Below are positions 37,148 to 45,009 of a DNA stretch of 64,000 nt, piece by piece. The stretch's first letter is position 1; each line of letters starts with the position of its first letter. Below the pieces are notes generated by a model, which was not told the DNA's origin, did no database searches, and saw only the letters and a program-made list of their open reading frames with translations. The stretch comes from Mycoplasmatota bacterium (GTDB lineage Bacteria > Bacillota_I > Bacilli_A > Izemoplasmatales > Hujiaoplasmataceae), in NCBI GenBank assembly GCA_016342455.1, contig JAEIOE010000001.1, forward strand, positions 60,096 through 124,095. The letters are read 5' to 3'. The position numbers were made by a program, and so were the translations under genes.

Positions 37148-38080
37148 GTGGGCGAATATAAGCGCGGGGAGTATTTAAATAATCTGATCAAAAAAAGAGG
37201 TATATCGCAGGAACAACTTGGCAAAATAGTAGGTCTTAGTAGACAATCTGTAAATGAATATATTAAAAAAAATTCATATTATAAGATTGATGATTACATT
37301 ATTATGTCCAGGGAGTTTGATGTATCTCTTGATGATTTAATTTTTGGTGGTAAGAAGCGAACTACGAAGCTAAGAAGGTTTGCTATGAAGCTATTAGATA
37401 AAATGAAGATAGAGAAACTTCCTAATCAACCAGATGGCCTTGGTAAGTACTTGATAGACTACGTGATTGAACTAGATGATTTAGAAAAGTTCAATTTCTA
37501 TCTTAAAGAAGATGTATATCAAATTCCTCTTCATAATCATATTGGATTATTAAAGTTTTTAGTTAGACATAATCAACACGAGTTATTAAGAAAAGGAATT
37601 AGGAATACGATTGTTGATCCTAAAAGTAAAAACAATTATCTATTAAATCGATCCTTTGAATTTCCTGTATTGGATTTTGTACAAAGTCCAGGTAAACATT
37701 TTTTTGAGAGAAGCAATCATCAATACAATTCTTTAAATACATATCAGAAGGAATTTGTGGATGTAATTCTAGATACTAATTCAAATGATATTCTAGACTT
37801 GTTACCTTATGCTCCAAAAGCAAATGTAAATGATTATCATTCCTTATTTTATTGGGCTATAAAAACAAATAAAGTATTTGTTGTAAAATACTATATTGAT
37901 AAAAAGAATGATTATATAACCCAATCATATTTTGATACTGCCATTCATGAAAATGCTTGGACTGTTGCAAAATACTTTTTTGAAAATATGGAATTGAAGA
38001 CATTAGCAAATCTAAAAAAAATAAAAGATACAAAATACAAAAAAGTGTGGACAAATAAATTGAATGATATAGACAGTTAG
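37148..38080 (+). CDS. XRE-family regulator with ankyrin-like C-terminal repeats
   Basis: About 310 residues starting at GTG 37148, with GGAGG 7 bases upstream; the ATG at 37121 lacks a site. An XRE helix-turn-helix (LIKKRGISQEQLGKIVGLSRQSVNEY) occupies residues 10-60. The rest is helical, with ankyrin-like pairs near the end (SLFYWAIKTNKVFVVKYYI, TAIHENAWTVAKYFF). It ends 62 bases before the giant STAND gene with no terminator between. It may repress or sense for that gene; that role is inferred. Confidence 0.7.
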   Translation: MGEYKRGEYLNNLIKKRGISQEQLGKIVGLSRQSVNEYIKKNSYYKIDDYIIMSREFDVSLDDLIFGGKKRTTKLRRFAMKLLDKMKIEKLPNQPDGLGKYLIDYVIELDDLEKFNFYLKEDVYQIPLHNHIGLLKFLVRHNQHELLRKGIRNTIVDPKSKNNYLLNRSFEFPVLDFVQSPGKHFFERSNHQYNSLNTYQKEFVDVILDTNSNDILDLLPYAPKANVNDYHSLFYWAIKTNKVFVVKYYIDKKNDYITQSYFDTAIHENAWTVAKYFFENMELKTLANLKKIKDTKYKKVWTNKLNDIDS

Positions 38081-38142
38081 ATAAACATTTTTATATCTTG
38101 TAGTAAATCAATAAATTTAGTTATTGAAGGAGTAAGAAGTCT

Positions 38143-41100
38143 ATGAACTATCAAGGTGGTTATGAATTTCAAGACAAAATTGCAGTGTACCTTTCGCTAA
38201 TGGAATATACGGAAAATACTGACAGCAAAATTACATGTGAAAAAAAAGAAGTTAATAAGGATTATTTTGATGATATAATAATAAATTCTAGTGAATTAAC
38301 AAAAAAAATACAAGTCAAATATTCTTATGATAGTGAGATTAGTGTAAGTATGCTCTCAAGTGGGGATCTCTGCCTTTTAGACTATTTTTATACTTATCAG
38401 CAACTTTCTGAAGAAAAAGAAAAATTTGAACTTAAGATAATTACTAACCGTAAGCTGGAAAGCAATCTGTTCGTACAAACATCAGAGTATAATTTTGGGT
38501 TGCTTAAATATCATTTGAAAACAGAGGCTGTCATAAAGGATAACGAAATAAATCGTTCTTTTGTTAAAATAAGAAGAGATTTGAAGTTAGAAGATTACGA
38601 AGCTTTTAAACATTTTCTTAATGAATTAGAATTTTACCAAGTTCCTAAAGATGTGTCGTTTCAGTTTTTCAATGAAGGTAGTTTTGAGTCACTTATTCTA
38701 GATTGTTTAGAAAATAAAGTTGGTATAGGTTATTTTCCTTACGAGAACTATGACTCAAGGCTGGTCGCGCTTAGAATAGAGGAAATATTTAGAGCGTTAA
38801 GAATTGGGAAAAACAAAAAAAATTTATTGAGTATAGGAAAGTTGTTTGAATTAATAGGAATTAAGAAAATATTTGATACTTTATCTCATCGTTTTCCAAT
38901 TAATGAATCAAAATATATTAGAAGAGATAATATAGCAATTAATGTAATAAATCTTCTTGAAAAAGAAAATAGAGTACACTTAGTTGGTGAACCTGGTGCA
39001 GGTAAATCATGGTTTATAGATACGTTTGTTTCTAAATTATCATATACTTGCATGAAGTATTGCTTTTTCATTAGTTTGAATGATAAAGATTATAAAAACA
39101 GGGTAATGTATAATAATTTTTTATATAATATAAAATATCAATTGTTGAAAGAATCAATATCGTCAAAAGAGTCATTTAAATTGCTTGGAGCAGTTAAAGA
39201 AGATGAATTAATAAGTTATATTAATAATATAACACAAAAATTTATTTTGGTTTTAGATGGCCTTGATCATATCACTAGAATCAGTAAATCAAATGATTTA
39301 TTAAAGCTAAGTGAGTTTATTAAAAAGATTCATAATGATAATGTCAAGATTCTATGTGTAAGTCAACCAATGGAAATATTTGAGGGTTTCCACTTTATAG
39401 AGTTTGATAAACTTACCGATGATGAAATAGGATCATATCTAAATTTATGTGGATTTAGTAAAATTCCTAAAAATATTATAGATATATCTGGGCGTAATTT
39501 TTTGTATTTAAGTTATTTAACAAAAAAATACGATGGCACGATACTTCCAGAAACACTTATTGATTTTGAATACGATGGAGATATAAGAGAGTATTATAAA
39601 TATCTCATAAACGGAGAAAGTTACAAGAATGATGTATTGTCCTTGATAGCCTGTACAAACATACCATTTACAGAAGAAGAGATAAGAAGAGTTCTTCATC
39701 AAAGAAAAATTGAAGATGTAACCAAAGCAATAACTCAATTGAAACATTTATTTAATTTTGATAAAAATAGTAACATCTATATTTATCATGAAAGTTTAAA
39801 AAGATACTTCCTTGAACAGTTTGTTGACATAGGCGTAGATTACAAAGCCAAATACTTTAAAGATATTTTGCATATTTTAGTAAATGATGAAGAATACAAC
39901 TTATTTGCTTCAAGAAAGAAATATATATTCTATTTACCTTTATTGATGGATTTAGAATATTTTGAGAAAGTAATATTCTGTTTTAGAAGCGATTTTGTTA
40001 GTCGATCTATTTCAGACGGGTTTTTATTGAGAGATATAAATAAGAACTTTGATTGTTTTACAATATCTGCAAAAGAAACTGACAACCCTTCAATGCTATT
40101 AGAATTGAGTGAAATGAGAAAACAATTGAATAGCGCTAACGAACACATTTCCGAAATGCTTGACATATATTATTATAATTTAATAAATATTAATAACAAT
40201 AATGAATATATCCAGAACGAAATTGAATACGATTTTACTCAATATTACGGGGATTTAATCGTTCCAATTAACAAAATTATATATTCTGAGAATATTAGTG
40301 ATGCAACTGATAAAGAATTAAAGTTAATTGATAATGATTACTTAAAGTCCATTTACTTAACCAAATCAATATCCAAATTAAAAAAAATAAATATAGACAC
40401 ATTAAAATCATTAAAGTTTATTGACATAAATTTTTTTGATTTCACAAACTTAGAAATAAGCGATGAAATCGCAATTCTATTAGGCGTTAGACGCGATTAC
40501 AGTCATATACAATCAAATTTAATTAAGGTAAAAGAGTTGATTCAAAAAAACTATATTTCACAAAACGATTTATTTGAGTTGCTTCCCAATATTGTGAATT
40601 TGTCTACTTCAGAAATGGAGGAGTTTGAGAGTTTTAAAGGAAGCGAATTATGGAAAGATAAATTTTACTATGTATTCATAAATACATATAATGTAAACAC
40701 AAATTTATTTGATGAACAAGTACTGGAGTTTTTAGATATTCTAAAACTGAAGAAAAAATACATATTTAAAGGGAAACCAAGGTCTGTCGACTTTTATTTT
40801 AAAAATAGTGAATTATTTTTCTTGGTAAAGTATTTAATTGATAATATTAAAGATAAGAGTAATTATGAAAAAGCTTTGCTAATATTACAATATTCTAATG
40901 AAGAATATCAAAGGTCAATTCCAAATTTAAACATTTTGGATGTCTTTTACTATATTAATGTCTTGGAAAAAGGAAAATATGTTGACATATTTATTAAGTA
41001 CATAAATAAATATCTAAGAGGAAATGATGAATACTATTTTGATTTATCAAAGACCACATTAGATATTATTCATTTTACTGAAAACGCAAATGAGAGTAAT

Positions 41101-43221
41101 CTTTTTATGAATTTTTCTAAAGAAGTATGTTCTTATACAATGCATAAAGACATGTCTTTAGATTGTTTAATAGAGGGCATAAAAACTTTAGAAAATTCGG
41201 AAGATAAAATACACAAATATTTTACACTATTAGATATTACAAAATATGTCAGAAAAAGAACAGATGGTAAAGAAACTAAGCATTTTGAGTATTTAGTCTT
41301 TAATGATTTTTATAATAATTTTACAGGTGAAGCAATAAAATATTTAATTATTAATTTAAGGACAGACATAAATAGATGGCAGAATAAAGAAATGCTAGAC
41401 TACATTACAAATAATATTTGTTTTGATGATGAATTATTAGAAATTATATATTATAAATCATTAAATACGAATGATACAAGTATGGTATTTGATAGATACA
41501 GTAAACTATTAGGAAACGCTAACGAATTATTTGAAAAAGATTTATTATATAAAATTCATAAGTTAAACAATTATGAAACAACGCTTGATGTAGATGTTTT
41601 GAATGAATTTATACATAAAATCAATAAAAAATATGTCAACTACAAAGATATATCTGATTTTAAATGCAATGACAAACCTGAAAAAATTGAATCAGAGAAG
41701 AGAAATATTATTCGAGAAAATATACCGGGGAATTTATTTTGGGAAGTAGCTAATAATCAACTTATAGATTTCAAGGACCCTATAACAAAAGAATACGTTT
41801 TATTAAATATAGAAGTGTTACTGGATATTTATGATAAAAAGTATAGTAGACAGATAGTATACAACAACATTATGGCTTTTGAAGAAATTATAGATAGTTC
41901 TAATCTAGGTGTAGATAGGAAGGTAATGTTTTATTTAAAAGCTTTTGCATATATACGAGGCGGATGGGGAGAATCATTTGAGCATTTTGATTTGTTTCTA
42001 AAAGCTTATTCATTGGATGCTGATATGACTACAAGTATTATATTGGACTTCCTTGCAGAGGATATTACTGGAAACATATATACTTTAAAATCATCGTCAA
42101 ACAAATTAAGAATCATAAATTTAATTGAACCAAATAATGATTTAAGACATTATGAAATTATTGAGTCTTATGAAGCTATGCTGCTGCCATATTATGTTCC
42201 AAAAGCTTTCGATTTAATAAAATCACTAGATATTAATTACTTAATCTTCCAGTTAATGTTAGAAAAAATGAAAATGTTAAATAGGGAAAATATAATCAAT
42301 ACAATAAGTGTTCTATATCACTTTAGAAATGAAAAAAAGTATTCCGAATCAATAACAAGTGCATTAATTGATTTTTTTTCAAATTACGATAGCAGATTTC
42401 CGCTAGTATATGTGATTACCTTCGAACTTTTTAATGACTATTTGGGAGCAAAGAAAGATTTAATAGATATAACAAAAATTTTAGATTCTAATGATTTCAC
42501 TTTAAAAGTATATTTTAATAGAATTGAACTGTGTCCTGTGCCGGAATATGATTATAATAATATATATTTATCTACATGGTTAAATATGTTAGGATTACCT
42601 CAATTTTGCAATTTTTTTGAAATTAATAAAGCATTAGAAAAATCTCGTGATTCTTTAGAATTTCAGACCATATTAAATAAGGATTTAGTTAACTGGGATG
42701 AATTATATTCGGTTGAAAATCCTAACTTAATAAGGATGAATGAACAATATCTGTTCATTCAAGAATTATTTAGCACTTATAAGGATTGCAAATATGAGTT
42801 ATCTTGTGATATTTTCATTAATTATACAAAATTTAGAATTTCAGATTTAGTTCTTCAAAACTCATCTCAATTTATCCCAAGAATAAATTCAAAAGAAATT
42901 ATTGAAGAAAGAAAATATGAGTATCATAATTCAAAAAGATACGTGAATTCTTCAAAGCATAGATTTTTGTCTGATCTATATGAGAAAGATATACTTTTCT
43001 ATGATGTTTTATCGCATTCAACGCTTGTGCCATATCATATAAATATGAAAACAGAAACAGATGAACTAATTATTAGTAAAATAATTCTTCCTACTGAAAA
43101 TGATCCAATTAATAAAGTAGAAAGAATTATAGTAAATATTCAAGTGATCTCAACAAAATCGAATGAATTGGTGAAAATTACATTTAAAGATTTCTTGAGT
43201 ACGATATATAAAATCAAGTAA
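38143..43221 (+). CDS. Giant nuclease-STAND ATPase (Avs-like antiviral candidate)
   Basis: A 1692-residue protein. The N-terminus (GGYEFQDKIAVYLSL, then DDIII and KIQVKY) matches Cap4/DUF4297-type PD-(D/E)XK nucleases, with D43/D44 and QxK at 57-59. A P-loop ATPase follows: Walker A VGEPGAGKSW near residue 283, Walker B ILVLDGLDH near 370. About 1200 helical residues follow that could be a ligand sensor. Nuclease plus STAND plus long sensor is the plan of Avs proteins, which detect phage proteins and oligomerise to cut DNA. The C-terminal part resembles no family I can name. Follows an XRE gene in a defence island. Confidence 0.7.
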   Translation: MNYQGGYEFQDKIAVYLSLMEYTENTDSKITCEKKEVNKDYFDDIIINSSELTKKIQVKYSYDSEISVSMLSSGDLCLLDYFYTYQQLSEEKEKFELKIITNRKLESNLFVQTSEYNFGLLKYHLKTEAVIKDNEINRSFVKIRRDLKLEDYEAFKHFLNELEFYQVPKDVSFQFFNEGSFESLILDCLENKVGIGYFPYENYDSRLVALRIEEIFRALRIGKNKKNLLSIGKLFELIGIKKIFDTLSHRFPINESKYIRRDNIAINVINLLEKENRVHLVGEPGAGKSWFIDTFVSKLSYTCMKYCFFISLNDKDYKNRVMYNNFLYNIKYQLLKESISSKESFKLLGAVKEDELISYINNITQKFILVLDGLDHITRISKSNDLLKLSEFIKKIHNDNVKILCVSQPMEIFEGFHFIEFDKLTDDEIGSYLNLCGFSKIPKNIIDISGRNFLYLSYLTKKYDGTILPETLIDFEYDGDIREYYKYLINGESYKNDVLSLIACTNIPFTEEEIRRVLHQRKIEDVTKAITQLKHLFNFDKNSNIYIYHESLKRYFLEQFVDIGVDYKAKYFKDILHILVNDEEYNLFASRKKYIFYLPLLMDLEYFEKVIFCFRSDFVSRSISDGFLLRDINKNFDCFTISAKETDNPSMLLELSEMRKQLNSANEHISEMLDIYYYNLININNNNEYIQNEIEYDFTQYYGDLIVPINKIIYSENISDATDKELKLIDNDYLKSIYLTKSISKLKKINIDTLKSLKFIDINFFDFTNLEISDEIAILLGVRRDYSHIQSNLIKVKELIQKNYISQNDLFELLPNIVNLSTSEMEEFESFKGSELWKDKFYYVFINTYNVNTNLFDEQVLEFLDILKLKKKYIFKGKPRSVDFYFKNSELFFLVKYLIDNIKDKSNYEKALLILQYSNEEYQRSIPNLNILDVFYYINVLEKGKYVDIFIKYINKYLRGNDEYYFDLSKTTLDIIHFTENANESNLFMNFSKEVCSYTMHKDMSLDCLIEGIKTLENSEDKIHKYFTLLDITKYVRKRTDGKETKHFEYLVFNDFYNNFTGEAIKYLIINLRTDINRWQNKEMLDYITNNICFDDELLEIIYYKSLNTNDTSMVFDRYSKLLGNANELFEKDLLYKIHKLNNYETTLDVDVLNEFIHKINKKYVNYKDISDFKCNDKPEKIESEKRNIIRENIPGNLFWEVANNQLIDFKDPITKEYVLLNIEVLLDIYDKKYSRQIVYNNIMAFEEIIDSSNLGVDRKVMFYLKAFAYIRGGWGESFEHFDLFLKAYSLDADMTTSIILDFLAEDITGNIYTLKSSSNKLRIINLIEPNNDLRHYEIIESYEAMLLPYYVPKAFDLIKSLDINYLIFQLMLEKMKMLNRENIINTISVLYHFRNEKKYSESITSALIDFFSNYDSRFPLVYVITFELFNDYLGAKKDLIDITKILDSNDFTLKVYFNRIELCPVPEYDYNNIYLSTWLNMLGLPQFCNFFEINKALEKSRDSLEFQTILNKDLVNWDELYSVENPNLIRMNEQYLFIQELFSTYKDCKYELSCDIFINYTKFRISDLVLQNSSQFIPRINSKEIIEERKYEYHNSKRYVNSSKHRFLSDLYEKDILFYDVLSHSTLVPYHINMKTETDELIISKIILPTENDPINKVERIIVNIQVISTKSNELVKITFKDFLSTIYKIK

Positions 43222-43301
43222 AAAGCCGTATATTTAAAAATGTAATATCCCTTTAATTCTAAATTATCCTGTTATAAATATTCCCCTAACTGCGATAAAC
43301 T

Positions 43302-43316
43302 GAGCCGTATCACAAA
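43302..43316 (+). repeat. GAGCCGTATCACAAA box
   Basis: The same 15-mer occurs at 22504, with close variants at 44799 (GGGTCATATCACAAT) and 51355 (GAGGCGTATCACATA). All are intergenic. Confidence 0.55.
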
Positions 43317-43372
43317 CTAAAATATTTTAGGAGTGGTAGATACTTTTATACAGGGATAATAATTAATACAAA

Positions 43373-43452
43373 TTATCCTCGAAGCCTTGACGTGACTGAA
43401 ATATCGTGTTAAACTAACTTTGAGGATAAAATATACGATAAATTAGTCACGA
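43373..43452. promoter_or_regulatory. Interleaved inverted repeats before fic gene
   Basis: TTATCCTCGAAG (43373-43384) pairs with CTTTGAGGATAA (43418-43429). CGTGACT (43391-43397) matches AGTCACG (43446-43452), which overlaps the ribosome site of the fic-type gene. The two arms could form alternative hairpins or be operator sites controlling that gene, perhaps by its own winged-helix domain. Confidence 0.55.
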
Positions 43453-43461
43453 GGTGAAAAC

Positions 43462-44511
43462 ATGTATAATCTACCATACGAAGTAAATCTAAATTCTATT
43501 GAAATATTAAAACAGCTTAGTGTTGCTAATAATAATATTGGTGAATTAAAAGGAATATTGAATCTTTTGCCAAATCCTAAATCGACATTAAGTCTCATTT
43601 TAATTCGTGAATCCAAAGATTCATCTGCAATTGAAAATATCATTACAACATATGACCAAATTTTCAAAGAGATTGTTTCGAAAACCCCATCTGGTGGAAA
43701 GCCTAAGGAAGTTGTAAACTATAAGTTGGCTATTGAACATGGGTTACAACTAATAAGAGGAAATCACTTTATCAGCACGAATACCCTAGTAGAAATCCAA
43801 GAAAGAATTGAACAAAACAAAGGAGGAATTAGGAAACTTCCAGGAACTGTAATAATTAATGATTCAACAAAAGAAATTGTTCATACTCCACCTCGAAATG
43901 AGAAACTAATCAGAGAATATATGCATAATTTAGAACAATATATAAATTTAGAATCAGAATATGATCCGTTGATTAACATGGCACTTATTCATTTTCAGTT
44001 TGAAAGTATACATCCTTTCTATGATGGAAACGGAAGAACAGGAAGGATATTGAATATTCTATATTTAGTTTTGAAAAACAAAATTCAAGAACCAATTCTT
44101 TATTTAAGCAAATACATTATCGAAAATAAAAACGAATATTATCGTTTGTTAAAAATTTGCAATGAAGATATTGCTAATATTCCTAATTTTGTTCTATATA
44201 TATTAAGAGGAATTACAGAAACTTCAAAAAACACAATTGAACTTATTATGTCAATCAATCATTCTATTGAAATTACAAAAGAAGAAATGAAAGAAAGATT
44301 ACCAGATATCTATAGATTTGAAATTGTTGAGCATTTATTTTCTTATTTATATACAAAAAACGAATATTTTAGAGAAAATCTAAACATTTCTAGAGCGACA
44401 GCAACCAAATATTTGAAAGCGTTAGAAAAGGAAGGATTTATAGTGTCGGAGCGTTTAGGCAAAGAAGTCATATATAAGAACGTTCAGCTATTCAACTTAC
44501 TAAAAGACTAA
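43462..44511 (+). CDS. Fic-domain protein with winged-helix C-terminus
   Basis: A 349-residue Fic enzyme, predicted to transfer AMP (or a related group) to target proteins. The active loop is HPFYDGNGRTGR, a full match to HPFx(D/E)GNGRxxR. The N-terminal SSAIEN fits the (S/T)xxxE(G/N) inhibitory helix, making it an autoinhibited class II Fic. The last 60 residues are a winged helix (ISRATATKYLKALEKEGFI), so it may bind its own promoter. CGAGGTG precedes the ATG. Last gene before repeat R3. Confidence 0.88.
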   Translation: MYNLPYEVNLNSIEILKQLSVANNNIGELKGILNLLPNPKSTLSLILIRESKDSSAIENIITTYDQIFKEIVSKTPSGGKPKEVVNYKLAIEHGLQLIRGNHFISTNTLVEIQERIEQNKGGIRKLPGTVIINDSTKEIVHTPPRNEKLIREYMHNLEQYINLESEYDPLINMALIHFQFESIHPFYDGNGRTGRILNILYLVLKNKIQEPILYLSKYIIENKNEYYRLLKICNEDIANIPNFVLYILRGITETSKNTIELIMSINHSIEITKEEMKERLPDIYRFEIVEHLFSYLYTKNEYFRENLNISRATATKYLKALEKEGFIVSERLGKEVIYKNVQLFNLLKD

Positions 44512-44599
44512 ATATAATCACAATATAGATATCATTATAGGGACGCGCAGCGTAACAAATAACATCTGATATTTAAGTATCTGCCGGTCCGAGTTATAT

Positions 44600-44713
44600 G
44601 ATTATTAGCGACTTAACTTCACGTTCTACTTTCGGCACCATTAAAGCACTCTAACTATAACGAACAAAACGTTATGTTATCTAGATAAGATGGACTTTGG
44701 TCTGTCTTTTTTT
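44600..44713 (+). repeat. tRNA-Thr downstream direct repeat, copy R3
   Basis: TTAGCGACTTAACTTCACG and CTACTTTCGGCACCATT, then the terminator (44688-44713), match R2; homology to R1/R2 weakens soon after the T run. The remaining gap to 45009 has a diverged GTTCATTTAGAATCA stretch and a promoter region but no gene. Confidence 0.8.
44688..44713 (+). terminator. tRNA-Thr terminator, copy 3
   Basis: AGATGGAC with GTCTGTCT around TTTG and a T run; one substitution relative to copies 1 and 2. Confidence 0.8.
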
Positions 44714-45009
44714 ATGCTTTTTTTATAAATAGCAGAAACACAATTAAATACGAAAACCGTAGAAGATGATGTATAGTTCATTTAGAATCAATAACAACGG
44801 GTCATATCACAATAAATAATGAAAAAAGTAAAATTTTTGATAGATAGGATTTCACCTTTATGTTATAATTTTTACGAGCAGGTAATATGATTGTTACCAA
44901 GAGTATAATTCAATAGACAAAAACTATAATAACAGATAGTATAATAAGTGAATTTAATTCATTTTTTAATAGTTTTATTTAAGACAAAATATTCTAGGAG
45001 GAATTACAA

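Larger units (their letters stand above)
22060..44640. mobile_element. Third inserted segment: defence island at tRNA-Thr site
   Basis: Lies between R2 and R3, both carrying TTAGCGACTTA, CTTCACG and CTACTTTCGGCACCATT. It contains type I restriction, Hachiman, a serine-recombinase module, a nuclease-STAND gene and Fic. The serine recombinase (35140) is internal, so the segment is probably a composite of several acquisitions. Boundaries are inferred. Confidence 0.55.
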
